From an uncultured Eubacteriales bacterium (GTDB taxonomy: Bacteria; Bacillota; Clostridia; Christensenellales; UBA1242), in contig URXM01000002.1 of assembly GCA_900551855.1 (NCBI GenBank), positions 1 through 64,000 on the forward strand: a DNA stretch of 64,000 bases, read 5' to 3'. Position 1 is the first letter of the stretch, and each line of letters opens with the position of its first letter. The notes under the pieces were generated by a model. It was not told where the DNA came from, made no database searches, and saw nothing but the letters and a program-made list of their open reading frames with translations. Both the position numbers and the translations under genes were made by a program. Positions 23,220-33,000 of this stretch are shown piece after piece.

Positions 23220-24639
23220 GGTTCACCTCCCTAATATCTCCAATGCAAACTTCACTGCCTCGATTTTCTTTCTTGACTTCTTCAAAAGGAATATGTCTTT
23301 GTTCTGCAATCGCCCTTACAACATGAGTGAAACAGAATCCACCTTGACACCTTCCCATTCCGGCATTTGTCCTGCGCTTTACTCCATCAACTGAAGCAAT
23401 TTTGAGTGGTCTGTTTAACGCTCTAATAACATCGCCTTTTGTAATTTGCTCGCACTTGCAAACAATCGCACTAAAATTTTTGTCTTCTTTTGCAAGTTCT
23501 TTTTGCTTTGATTTTGGCAAATCTTTAAACATAACATAAGGTTCGATTTTCTTCAAATCTGCAAGTTCTTTGTTCTTAAATCCCAAAAGTTTTACAACCA
23601 TTTCTGCAATGGCTGGTGCACTAGAAAGTCCTGGAGAACAAATTCCAGCAAGATTTATCACTCCATCGACTTTTTTAGATTTCTCAACAATGAAGTCATC
23701 TCCACAAATTGTTCTAAGTCCAGCAAATTCTCTTATGGCATTTTTGAAGTTCAAGTTTGAAACAATCATTCCAGATTTTTGTTTGATGTCTGCAAGTCCC
23801 TTGCTTGTCGTTGCCGTGCTGTTGTCACTTTCTTCACTTGTTGGACCTACAAGATAGTTTCCGTCAATTGTTGGAGTGACCAAAACACCTTTTCCAAGTT
23901 TTGTAGGAAGAGGGAAAATTGTGCAAGGAACATTCAAGTTTGTCCCTTTGTCAAAAACAAAATACTCTCCTCTTCTTAATTCAATAGGATATTGTTCTGA
24001 ATTTAAAATTTTTGCCACATCATTATAACCGCTTCCTGCACTGTTTATAATTGTCTTTGCATAATATGTGCCTTTCTTTGTTTTAACTTCAAAAACATCA
24101 TTCTTCTTCTCAACAGAAATCAAGTCTTCTTCAAGGCTAACTTTTCCACCATTTAAAATTGCTTCATCAGTCAAAGCAATTGTAAACAAATATGGACTGA
24201 CGATATAAGCATCTCTTGCATACAATGCAACAGTTATGTTCTCATTTATAGTTGGCACTTTTTGTCTGATTTGATTTTGATTCCAAATCTCAACATAAAC
24301 GCCGTTTTGTTGTCCTCTTTCATACAACTCTTGAACTTTTTGAGCATCATCACCAACAACCAACGCTCCGCATTTTTTAAGTTTTATGCCGAGTCTCTTG
24401 CAAATTTTTGGATATAAGTGATTTCCTCTCACATTTAAAATTGCTTTCAAAGTGTTTGGTTTTGGATCATACCCTGCGTGAACCAAACCACTGTTAGCTT
24501 TACTAGCACCAGTTGCAACATCGCTAGCCTTATCAATCAACAAACATCTTTTACCGATTCTCACAAGTTTGTTGAACACAGAAGCGCCAACAACCCCTCC
24601 ACCGATAATAAGACAATCAAAAATCATATTATTTTTCAT
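23212..24639 (-). CDS. GlpA/GlpO-like glycerol-3-phosphate dehydrogenase with BFD-like domain
   Basis: A 475-aa FAD enzyme of the DAO family: dinucleotide site CLIIGGGVVGASVFNKL at the N terminus, ASKANSGLVHAGYD near 50, and the substrate part GLRTICGDDFIV near 320. The C-terminal ~80 residues form a BFD-like [2Fe-2S] domain with CKCEQITKGDVIRAL and GRCQGGFC, as in anaerobic GlpA. It should oxidise glycerol-3-phosphate to dihydroxyacetone phosphate, completing what GlpK starts. It is first in the three-gene operon, divergent from glpK, with GGAGGA before its ATG and a TTGACA-17-TAGAAT promoter. Confidence 0.93.
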   Translation of the reverse strand: MKNNMIFDCLIIGGGVVGASVFNKLVRIGKRCLLIDKASDVATGASKANSGLVHAGYDPKPNTLKAILNVRGNHLYPKICKRLGIKLKKCGALVVGDDAQKVQELYERGQQNGVYVEIWNQNQIRQKVPTINENITVALYARDAYIVSPYLFTIALTDEAILNGGKVSLEEDLISVEKKNDVFEVKTKKGTYYAKTIINSAGSGYNDVAKILNSEQYPIELRRGEYFVFDKGTNLNVPCTIFPLPTKLGKGVLVTPTIDGNYLVGPTSEESDNSTATTSKGLADIKQKSGMIVSNLNFKNAIREFAGLRTICGDDFIVEKSKKVDGVINLAGICSPGLSSAPAIAEMVVKLLGFKNKELADLKKIEPYVMFKDLPKSKQKELAKEDKNFSAIVCKCEQITKGDVIRALNRPLKIASVDGVKRRTNAGMGRCQGGFCFTHVVRAIAEQRHIPFEEVKKENRGSEVCIGDIREVNHD

Positions 24640-24654
24640 TTATCCTCCATTACA

Positions 24655-24683
24655 ATTCTAACTTTAAACCAAATTTATGTCAA
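24655..24683 (-). promoter_or_regulatory. Promoter of the glpO-type operon
   Basis: Minus-strand TTGACA (24678-24683), a 17-nt spacer and TAGAAT (24655-24660). The expected start leaves a ~10-nt leader that is little more than the ribosome site. Confidence 0.75.
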
Positions 24684-24685
24684 AC

Positions 24686-24705
24686 AAAACAAAAACTTTT
24701 GTTTT
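24686..24705. promoter_or_regulatory. 20-bp perfect palindrome between divergent glp operons
   Basis: AAAACAAAA-AC-TTTTGTTTT, two bases upstream of the -35 box of the glpO-type operon. A candidate operator shared by both directions; chance in AT-rich DNA is possible. Confidence 0.4.
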
Positions 24706-24791
24706 TTATTTTTATAATAAAATTTTTTGTGTTAAAATTAGCATAGAAGAGCAAAAATTGTAGGCTGTCGAATTATTGTTTGGAGATGTCT

Positions 24792-26246
24792 ATGAGAAGA
24801 TTTATATTAGGTATAGATGAAGGGACGACAAATATAAGAAGTGTCCTTTATGATGTTGACAAAAAGAAAATTGTTGACACAGAGAGCAAACGCTTTAAAC
24901 AATACTACCCTCAAATAGGCTGGGTAGAGCAAGACGCTGATGAAATATTCAAAAAAACTCTGTCAACTGCAAAAGATGTTCTTACAAGAAATGATATACA
25001 TAAAGAAGAACTCCTAGGCATCGGCATAACAAATCAAAGAGAGACTGTTGTTGCTTGGGACAGAGAAACCGGCGAACCAATCTGCAAAGCGATCGTTTGG
25101 CAGTGCAGAAGAACAACAGAAATGATTAAAAAATTGCCTAAACAGATAAAGAAAAAAATACAGGACAAAACTGGACTTATTCCAAATCCATATTTCAGCG
25201 CTTCAAAAATGAAATGGATGATGGATAATGTGAAAGGAATAAAATCATTGGCTCGTTCTGGAAAGTTGTGCTTTGGGACTATTGACAGTTTTATAACTTT
25301 CAAATTGACAGGAAATCATTACACAGACACAACAAACGCCAGCAGAACAATGCTTATGGATTTGGAAACATTGCAATGGGATGACGAACTTTTGGAAATT
25401 TTTGGTATTCCAAAAAACAGCCTGCCAGAAATTTTGCCATCAGATAGCAATTTCGGAAACGCAAAAAGACTTTTAAACACCCCTATCAGAGGCATCGTTG
25501 GCGATCAAATGTCAAGTATGTTTGGACAAGGTGCCGTAAGATACGGAAACACAAAAGTGACATTTGGAACTGGTGGATTTATTCTTACAAACATTGGTAG
25601 CAATTCCGCAAAAAGATTTCCAAATCTTCTTACAACCGTTGCAAGCACAATAGGAAACAAAACAAACTATGCTGTTGAAGGAAGCATTTACAGTGCTTGC
25701 AGTGCATTAAATTGGTTGCAAGAAAAACTTGATATGTATGATGATGTGACAGAAACAGAATCCATGGCCACAGCATTGGACAGCAATGAAGGAGTTTATC
25801 TTGTTCCTGCATTTACAGGACTTGGTGCACCATACTGGAACGACGAAGCAAGAGCGTGCATTGTTGGAATGAACTTCAACACAGGCAAAGAGCATTTTGT
25901 CAGAGCATGCCTTGAAAGTATGGTTTACAACACAAAAGCAATTGTAGATGAAATGAAACAAAATGGTTTGAAGTTTAAACTCATCAGTGTTGATGGTGGA
26001 GGAAGCAAAAACAGATTTGTTTTGCAATTTCTTGCCGATATGCTAAATCACGATGTGGTAAAAAGCAAATATTCAGAATCTACGGTTTTAGGTGCAATAT
26101 TTATGGCAATGATATCTTTGAAACTTGTGACACTCAATGATATAAAAACAATGACTGAAAGTGAAACATTATATTCCCCTAAAATGACCGAATCAGAAAG
26201 AAAGAAAAATTATCAAGGTTGGGAAAACGCAATAAAGAAAATATAG
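24792..26246 (+). CDS. glpK: Glycerol kinase
   Basis: A 484-aa FGGY-family kinase that phosphorylates glycerol with ATP to sn-glycerol-3-phosphate. Typical blocks are present: FILGIDEGTTNIRSVLYD at the start, GWVEQDADEI, GITNQRETVVAWDRETGEP, the substrate region LIPNPYFSASKMKWM, DTTNASRTMLMD, and the nucleotide site VTFGTGGFILTNIG. The late block is DGGGSKNRFVLQF. GGAG lies 6 nt before the ATG at 24792; the frame runs to a TTG at 24780, which is less likely. It heads the operon glpK, lipase-like hydrolase, YhhN. No glpF (facilitator) gene is in the window. Confidence 0.97.
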   Translation: MRRFILGIDEGTTNIRSVLYDVDKKKIVDTESKRFKQYYPQIGWVEQDADEIFKKTLSTAKDVLTRNDIHKEELLGIGITNQRETVVAWDRETGEPICKAIVWQCRRTTEMIKKLPKQIKKKIQDKTGLIPNPYFSASKMKWMMDNVKGIKSLARSGKLCFGTIDSFITFKLTGNHYTDTTNASRTMLMDLETLQWDDELLEIFGIPKNSLPEILPSDSNFGNAKRLLNTPIRGIVGDQMSSMFGQGAVRYGNTKVTFGTGGFILTNIGSNSAKRFPNLLTTVASTIGNKTNYAVEGSIYSACSALNWLQEKLDMYDDVTETESMATALDSNEGVYLVPAFTGLGAPYWNDEARACIVGMNFNTGKEHFVRACLESMVYNTKAIVDEMKQNGLKFKLISVDGGGSKNRFVLQFLADMLNHDVVKSKYSESTVLGAIFMAMISLKLVTLNDIKTMTESETLYSPKMTESERKKNYQGWENAIKKI

Positions 26247-26254
26247 GAGGAGAA

Positions 26255-27289
26255 ATGGAAAAGCAAAGCGAAGAAAAAAAGACAACAAAGAAAAAAACTG
26301 TTGCAAAAGAGAAACCTTCTGCAAAGAAAACAAAAACAACATCTTCGACAAAGAAAACCACTTCAAAGAAAACGACTTCAAAAGTTGCTGAAAAAAAAGC
26401 TGATCTAGAACCAAAAAATTTGAAGATTTTGGGATTCAATGATTTGGAGCTCAACACCTATGTTTATGACAATGTTGAAAATCCAAAAGCATTAGTGATC
26501 ATCATTCACGGAATGCAAGAGCATTGCCTCAGATACAAAAACTTTGCGCAATATCTAAACAAAAATGGATATATTGCAATAGCAAGTGATTTAAGAGGCC
26601 ACGGACACACAGCAATCAGCAAAGAATATTTAGGCTATGGCGAAAAAGATATCTTTACTGAAACATTGACAGACCAACTCAACATAATCAACTATGCAAA
26701 TCAAACATACAACCTCCCAATTTATTTGTTTGGGCATTCTTATGGTTCTATGCTTTCACAAGTGCTTATTCAACTCACACCACTTGTTGAAAAATGCGTA
26801 TTGTGTGGCACAGCAAATGGAAGCAGTGGAATTATGAAACTTGGAAATTTTGTTGTCAATCTTCTCAAACCTTTCAAAAAAGAAACTTCAAAAGGTGGAA
26901 TAATTGAAAAGTTATGCATCAAATCTTATGGCAAAGGCTTTGAAAGAGAAAATTGGCTGACAAGAGATGAAAAAGTTTTTGATGAATATTTGAAAGATGA
27001 ATATTGTGGCGGATCTTTTCCATTCAGTTTTTATAGAAGCATGATCAACAACATGCACAATGCAAACAAAGGCATTCAAAAAATTGGAAGCAAAAAAGTC
27101 TTCTTAATTGCTGGAGATAGTGATCCAGTTGGAAGCAAAGGAAAACAAGTGAAACAACTTTACAAGTTGTATCTCAAAAACAATATAAATGCAAAAATGA
27201 AATTGTATAAAGGTGCAAGACACGAATTGCTAAACGAAACAAACAAAGACGAAGTCTACAAAGATGTGGTAGATTTCTACAATGAATAG
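26255..27289 (+). CDS. Monoacylglycerol lipase-like alpha/beta hydrolase with Lys-rich tail
   Basis: A 344-aa protein. Residues 1-50 are a histone-H1-like tail with 18 Lys, many Thr, Ser and Ala, and no signal peptide. The hydrolase domain follows: oxyanion motif IHGMQEHCLRY (about 84-94), YIAIASDLRGHG, nucleophile elbow GHSYG (Ser162), the Asp in AGDSDPVG and the His in GARHELLNE. This is the Hydrolase_4 / monoglyceride lipase pattern. The ATG is 8 nt after the glpK stop and fed by TAGGAGG that overlaps that stop. The context suggests release of glycerol from monoacylglycerols for GlpK. Confidence 0.88.
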   Translation: MEKQSEEKKTTKKKTVAKEKPSAKKTKTTSSTKKTTSKKTTSKVAEKKADLEPKNLKILGFNDLELNTYVYDNVENPKALVIIIHGMQEHCLRYKNFAQYLNKNGYIAIASDLRGHGHTAISKEYLGYGEKDIFTETLTDQLNIINYANQTYNLPIYLFGHSYGSMLSQVLIQLTPLVEKCVLCGTANGSSGIMKLGNFVVNLLKPFKKETSKGGIIEKLCIKSYGKGFERENWLTRDEKVFDEYLKDEYCGGSFPFSFYRSMINNMHNANKGIQKIGSKKVFLIAGDSDPVGSKGKQVKQLYKLYLKNNINAKMKLYKGARHELLNETNKDEVYKDVVDFYNE

Positions 27290-27298
27290 GAGGAGAAA

Positions 27299-27997
27299 AT
27301 GATAGGTAGTATAGTTTTTGGAGTTTTTAGTATTATATTTTGTTTGCTTTTCTGTTGGTTTAGAGCAGAAAAAGCAACAGTTTATTCTTTGATGTTGAAA
27401 ACAACATCTTCAGTTTGCTTTATTCTTTGTGGAATATTTGCAATAAATGCTGTTGGCTCAAGCAACTTAAATCTTTTGATTATAGTTGGTTTAATCTTGG
27501 GACTTATCGGAGATATTATTCTTGATCTTAAGATTATGTATCCAGAACAAGCAAATCAATATTTTGTTTTTGGAACAAGTGCATTTGCAATAGGACATTT
27601 CTTCTATTTTGTTTCAGCAGTGCTTTACAACAGCATGGCAATCCCAGCAAATCTTCCTTGGAACATTCTTGCATCTGTTGGAGTTGCAATTTTGCTCACA
27701 GTGGCAATTATGCTTTCTTCAAAGAAAATGGGTATGAACTTTGGAAAGATGATTTACATCGTGGCAATGTATAGTTTCATCTTGACATTTATGGTTTCTT
27801 TCACTGTTTCAATCGCAATCTTTGCTCCTATCTATTGGATCTTTGCATCAGGAATGATTGTGTTCTTCCTTTCAGACCTTGTTTTGTCAATGCAATATTT
27901 TGGTGGCAGAACAGAAAAAGTTTGGATCTATGTAAACCACCTTTTGTATTACATCGCTCAGGTTTTGCTTGCAGTTTCAATTTTGTATTTAGTTTAA
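27299..27997 (+). CDS. YhhN/TMEM86-type lysoplasmalogenase family protein
   Basis: A 232-aa protein with about eight hydrophobic segments and the family marks GLIGDIILDLK, FVFGTSAFAIGHFFYF, ASGMIVFFLSDLVLSMQYF and NHLLYYIAQVLLAVSI, with the conserved acidic residues in membrane segments. Characterised relatives cleave the vinyl ether bond of lysoplasmalogens to an aldehyde and a glycerophospho compound. Plasmalogens are common in anaerobic Clostridia, so the role fits. Third gene of the glpK operon, preceded by the same TAGGAGGAGAAA junction. Confidence 0.9.
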   Translation: MIGSIVFGVFSIIFCLLFCWFRAEKATVYSLMLKTTSSVCFILCGIFAINAVGSSNLNLLIIVGLILGLIGDIILDLKIMYPEQANQYFVFGTSAFAIGHFFYFVSAVLYNSMAIPANLPWNILASVGVAILLTVAIMLSSKKMGMNFGKMIYIVAMYSFILTFMVSFTVSIAIFAPIYWIFASGMIVFFLSDLVLSMQYFGGRTEKVWIYVNHLLYYIAQVLLAVSILYLV

Positions 27998-28010
27998 AAA
28001 TTATAAAAAT

Positions 28011-28040
28011 AAAAAATACACTCAAACGAGTGTATTTTTT
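28011..28040. terminator. Bidirectional terminator between the glpK operon and tmk
   Basis: Perfect stem AATACACTC/GAGTGTATT with AAAC loop, and flanking A and T tracts. Confidence 0.88.
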
Positions 28041-28052
28041 ATTGCAAACTTT

Positions 28053-28688
28053 CTATTTTTTATTATATCTTTCTACAAAAGTTTTGTTGATAAAGTTTGA
28101 AATCTCTTCCACACTTTTTGATGCATCAACCACGACAATTCTGTCAGGATTTTGCTTTGCAAGTTTCAAATATCCCTCTCTCACTTTGTCGTGATATTCT
28201 TTTGCCTTCCTTTCCATTCTGTCAAGATGAGAAAGTTTTTCGTCTTTTGCTTTTCTCTTCATAGCCTCATCATAACTCAAATCAAGCAAAAAAGTTAAGT
28301 CTGGCTTCGTCCCCTGAATTGCGAACTCTGTTATGTTTTCAATATCTTTGATAGACAAGTTTCCTGCATAACCTTGATATGTATAAGAAGAATCATAAAA
28401 TCTGTCCAAAATGACAACCTTGCCTTCTTTCAATGCAGGCTTAACAATCTCTTCAACATGTGTTGCCCTGCTTGCACTGAAAAGCAAAAATTCTGTTGTG
28501 CTTGAAATATTGTAATTTGAATTTAACAAAATTTTTCTTATTTCTTCTCCAAGTGGTGTACCTCCTGGCTCTCTTGAAACAATAAAGTCAACATTTTCTT
28601 TTTTCAAAAAATCTTGAAACATTTTAAGTTGGGTACTTTTTCCACATCCATCTCCACCTTCAAAAGTGACTAAAAAACCTTTTTTCAT
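28053..28688 (-). CDS. tmk: Thymidylate kinase
   Basis: A 211-aa kinase making dTDP from dTMP. P-loop FEGGDGCGKST (about 9-19), REPGGTPLGE near 40, the DRF motif in VILDRFYDSSYTYQG near 95, and a LID region with Lys/Arg-rich MKRKAKDEKLSHLDRM near 150. GGGAGG precedes the ATG. It lies after the terminator of the upstream gene, so it probably has its own promoter between 28689 and 28763, although no clear box pair is visible. Confidence 0.96.
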   Translation of the reverse strand: MKKGFLVTFEGGDGCGKSTQLKMFQDFLKKENVDFIVSREPGGTPLGEEIRKILLNSNYNISSTTEFLLFSASRATHVEEIVKPALKEGKVVILDRFYDSSYTYQGYAGNLSIKDIENITEFAIQGTKPDLTFLLDLSYDEAMKRKAKDEKLSHLDRMERKAKEYHDKVREGYLKLAKQNPDRIVVVDASKSVEEISNFINKTFVERYNKK

Positions 28689-28701
28689 AAGCCCTCCCTA
28701 T

Positions 28702-28732
28702 CATAAAAAATTGTTCGAAAATCGAACAATCT
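28702..28732 (-). terminator. Terminator of the DapB-like gene
   Basis: Perfect 9-bp stem (28710-28718 with 28722-28730, ATTGTTCGA/TCGAACAAT), 3-nt loop, and a T tract in minus-strand direction. Confidence 0.75.
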
Positions 28733-28763
28733 TTTACTTTTTCTCTTTGTTTAGTAGTTTTTG

Positions 28764-29921
28764 TTATTTCTTGCAACCACAGTTTTTATTATCGTGATGA
28801 CAATCACAATCATCCTCACATTCGCAATCACAATCATCGTAAGTCATAACATATTTGTCAAGACTTTCTGTTTTATAAAAGTTTTCTGGCATATATTCTG
28901 TTGTGAAGTATCCTGCAGGAGCTGACAAAACCTCTGGAATTCTGTTTACAACTGTTGCACAAGTAAGCTCTACTGTTGAAGGTCTTTCAATCACAACTCT
29001 TGTGTTTGGTTCACCTTCAATTGTCCAATCGTTGCAGTCGAATTCTGTGCTGTCATAAACTTTTCCAATGCATTCTGTTTCAAGCACAATGCCTTCTTTT
29101 GTTTCTGTAGTGACAACAGCACTCATCCCTGTGCAGTATCCTTTTGGAATTGTCATACCAAGAGTTGCACTTTTGATTGCTTTTTTAGCAATATGAGGAA
29201 CACATTTTTGTGTTTGTTTTTTTACTGTCAAACCAAGTTTACTGCAAAGCCAACCATTTACAGTCCACATATAACTTGGAGCATACTTGCCAGATTTGAT
29301 AAGTTTGTTTCTTTCTTTGTCGCTGATTTCATCAACAGAAGCAACATTCTTTTCAAAATCTTCAACAGAAAGTCCAGCACCATGAGCACGAGCAAGAGCA
29401 ATGCCGTAGTCTTCAACATTATAACTGCTCTTTCCTCTAATCTTTGTAATTTTGTGAGTAGCACCAGCAAGAACGCTGATCAAATTCCCCCAGAACACAT
29501 CTTGATAACCACTTCCACAAATTGTACATTCGTTTTCAACAGCAAGGTCGTCAATTTCTTTAAACAATTTTGGATTGCTGTTTTGTGGGAAGAATGCTTC
29601 TTCACAAGTTGTGATGGCATTGACACCACATCTTGCACAAGTGAGCAAAGCTTCGCCAACATCTGCAAGCAAACTCATTGTTGTGACAATAACGATATCG
29701 ACATCATTGTTCATCAAAAATGCTTCAAAGTCTTTTGCATTTTGAACTTTTACTTTATATTTTTTGTTGTCTCCAATAATTTCTCCAATGTCTTTTCCAA
29801 TAACATTTTCACTGATGTCAAAAGCACCAACAATTTTGGCTCCTTTTTCAAAAACATAGCGCATTGTATAAACGCTCATCTTTCCGCATCCATATTGGAC
29901 AACTTTAATTTTGTTACTCAT
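28764..29921 (-). CDS. DapB-like NAD(P)-dependent oxidoreductase with Cys-rich tail
   Basis: A 385-aa protein. The N-terminal Rossmann fold (VVQYGCGKMSVYTMRYV, then GAKIVGAFD and VDIVIVTT) and the middle region resemble dihydrodipicolinate-reductase-like enzymes, in particular 2,4-diaminopentanoate dehydrogenase of ornithine fermentation, but no partner genes of that pathway are near. The last ~25 residues are an add-on: YDDCDCECEDDCDCHH, then NCGCKK, giving seven Cys and two His among Asp and Glu, a likely metal-binding tail. Strong GGGAGG before the ATG. Substrate uncertain. Confidence 0.75.
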   Translation of the reverse strand: MSNKIKVVQYGCGKMSVYTMRYVFEKGAKIVGAFDISENVIGKDIGEIIGDNKKYKVKVQNAKDFEAFLMNNDVDIVIVTTMSLLADVGEALLTCARCGVNAITTCEEAFFPQNSNPKLFKEIDDLAVENECTICGSGYQDVFWGNLISVLAGATHKITKIRGKSSYNVEDYGIALARAHGAGLSVEDFEKNVASVDEISDKERNKLIKSGKYAPSYMWTVNGWLCSKLGLTVKKQTQKCVPHIAKKAIKSATLGMTIPKGYCTGMSAVVTTETKEGIVLETECIGKVYDSTEFDCNDWTIEGEPNTRVVIERPSTVELTCATVVNRIPEVLSAPAGYFTTEYMPENFYKTESLDKYVMTYDDCDCECEDDCDCHHDNKNCGCKK

Positions 29922-30051
29922 AAATCCTCCCTCTTTTATGTAGTTGTGTAAAATTTTGAGTTAAATCTTACACCTCTAGTTTATAATATTTTGCATAAAA
30001 ATCAAAATAAAAATTCATGATTTTTTTGATAGCTGAAAAATTTGTAGCAAC

Positions 30052-30080
30052 AAAAAAGAGAGCAAAACTGCTCCCTTTTT
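30052..30080 (-). terminator. Terminator of the giant surface protein gene
   Basis: Read on the minus strand: GGGAGCA/TGCTCTC stem (one G-T pair) extended by A-T pairs, 4-nt loop, T tract, directly after the stop codon at 30082. Confidence 0.8.
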
Positions 30081-30081
30081 A

Positions 30082-33000
30082 TTATTGTTTACTCATAATC
30101 TTTCTCTTCTCGTTTTTCTTCTTTCTAATAATCAACAAGATGATTATTATCAAAATCAACAAGATCAAAAGTCCAATTACGATGTAAATCCACCAGTTGC
30201 TTGCTTCTCTTTCTTCCCAAATAGCATAGAGATTTAAGTCGTTGTCAAAATCTACAGTGATTTCATCACCATCGAAGTAAACAATTTCTCCACCTTCACT
30301 TAATGCCCAACCAAGGAATATCTTGTTTCCATTAGTGAATGTGTTTTCTCTCAAACGAATTGTTGTGTTGTAGTATGCCTGCATCTCAATAACTTCGCTT
30401 GTGCCATTGTTTGGATTAAATCTAATTGTAATTTGTTTTGTTATAGCAACTGCCTTCAAAGTGAAGTTTTCGTTTATTACATCAAACAAGTATCCACGAG
30501 ATTGATTTGAATTGTTTTCAGGAGTCTTGTTGTTGTTCAATACCCATCCATACAATTCATATCCAGCTTCAAGTTCTACACTCAAACTCAATCTCTTTGT
30601 ATATTTTGATTGATATGTATAAACCATTCCAACAGGATCGTAGCCAATAAGTTCCAAATCATCGGCACTGTTGTAGCCTTCAACTGTTACTGATTTGATT
30701 CCGCTTGAATATGAAACTGTAAATGTCACACTCTTCAAGTTGTAATAAATTCTAACAACAGTAGAGCCATCTCCCATTACATAGTAAGGAGCTTCTCCAT
30801 TTTCTGTATGAGAATATTCAAATCCGCCTTCAGTTTTGATCAAACTGTCAACATCAATTTCGCTTTCTGTGACTCCAGTCATTTCATCTGAATATCTCAT
30901 TTCATAACCTTCGTCCAAAACTTCAAAGTAATGTTCTACAACATATTTAGCTTCGCCAACATCAGAAACTACAACAAGTTCAATATCAACTTCTTTGTCA
31001 ATAACGAATGTGTATTCTTCTTCTCTGATTTCTTCACCATCAATCAACCAGTGATCAAACTTATATCCAGGTTTTGCAGTTGCCGTAACAGTAACTTCAG
31101 AACCATAAGCATAAGATCCTTCACCACTTACAGAAGCGATTTGGTCTTTGTCATATTCAATAGAGATGTTGATCATCTTTCTGATGTAATAGAATTTAAA
31201 TACTGTAGAGCCATCTCCAGCGATATAAGCAAAGTCAGTAGCGTCTTCACCAGCAGCTGTGACTGTGTAATAAGCATAGTCAAATCCTGTGAACATACCT
31301 TCTTGATATCCTGCAACGTTAGCAACATTTTCAATAAAGTCTGACATTATTCTTTCAGGTGCAAAATATTGATGTGTTGTGCCAGTCTTTGTAGCTTCAA
31401 AGGCTTTTTCAAATACTGTAGCTCCAGAGTCACCAACAAGTTGTTCTCTATAATATTCCAACTTATATTGAGTGTTGTTGTTTGCAATGATTGTGATTGT
31501 AATAGTGATATCTTCATCGCCCATTGTGTAGGTAAGTTTTTCACCATTTACATTTTCAATCTGAAGTTCACCATTTACTTCATATCCAGCAAATGTGAAC
31601 CCTGCAGAAAGTTCGAATGTTACTTCAATTGTTTGACCATAGGCAACACTATATTCATATACACCACTTCCAACAGCAGGTGCGCCGTTTACCATAATGC
31701 TAAACGAATCATCTACCATACCATTCATTTCATCGATAAATTCAACGCTAACAGTATGTTTTACTCTGTCATAGTATACATAAACAATAGTTGAACCATC
31801 TCCAGCAATTGCAACTTCACTTGTGTCAACACTTGTATGGTTGAGAGCAAATCCTTCAACCATTATAGAATCAAGTTCGAGATCTTCTATTGTAATGATA
31901 TGTTCTGTTTCGCCAGTCTTAATAACACTTGGATATTCTTCCAATTCTTCATAAGAAGTGCCAAGGTCAATTGTCTGGAACATATAAACTACTTTATATA
32001 CTGTGTCTTTGTTTGTCTCAGGCAAAACATTAAGTGTGATGTTTTGGTAAGGCATCTTAATAACAACAGTATAATCTTTTGTTCCTAAATCATTGTCAGC
32101 TTCAGAAACTTCAAAAGTAATTCCTTCAACAGGTTCACCATCTACATTTGTGATTGTAAATTCTGTATCTTTATCCAAAGAATAACCTTTATTCAAAGTA
32201 AATACAAGAGTTATTTCTTCTTCAAACAAATATCTGCTGTCAATAGCATCTGTAACAACAGCGTTGGAGTTGATGATGTTTAATGTAAGTTCATAATGTT
32301 CTCTTGTGTAGTAAAGTCTTACAACAGTTGAGCCATCGCCTGCAATAATATTTCCGTTTGCAAATGAGGTTGTTGCGTAAGCAAATCCATTGAAATCAAA
32401 AGATTCATTACCTTCAACCAAAGCTTTTACAGCATCTTGATCAATTTCGGTACCTGTCTCACCTGTTGAGTAAGTTGTATAGGTAGGAGTTGAATCATAT
32501 TCTGAGTTAAGGTTTTGTTTATAAACTTCAATAGTGTATCTAGTATCTTTGTTTGCAACAGCAAATGTGTTTACAGTGATGTTTCCTGCAAGTTGAACAT
32601 CATCTTGTTGTCCCTTCATGTAGAGAGAAACGCCATCTGCTTCCAACTTGGCTCCAGCAACAGAACTTGCTATGTCAATTTCAAAATATCCATTGTCATA
32701 ACCAGCTGCTTCTTGCAAACTCATTGTAACCTTATCTTCATACTTAACATTATAAACTACATATCCTTTATCTTCTCTATTGATTGAATGAGAATTTGTA
32801 GATGTTGTGATTGAAACAGATTCAATGTTTGTACCTTTGTTGATTGTGAGTTCGTAATATTGTCTTGCATAGTAAACCAAAACAGTTGTTGTTCCATTTC
32901 CTGCAACTACCTTTCTGTCTTGTTCATGACTTTCATCATAAGCAAAACCTGTTATGTTTTGATATTCTGTGCCATAGATAAATGTGTTGTAAGCGGTTTC

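Noticed and set aside
28702..28732. LexA-like operator (GTTCGA/TCGAAC) before tmk
   Set aside because: The half-sites are in the wrong order and spacing for the Gram-positive LexA box; the T tract makes it a terminator.
30082..30198. Sortase anchor at the end of the giant protein
   Set aside because: No LPXTG-like motif precedes the hydrophobic helix; only a transmembrane stretch and basic tail are visible.
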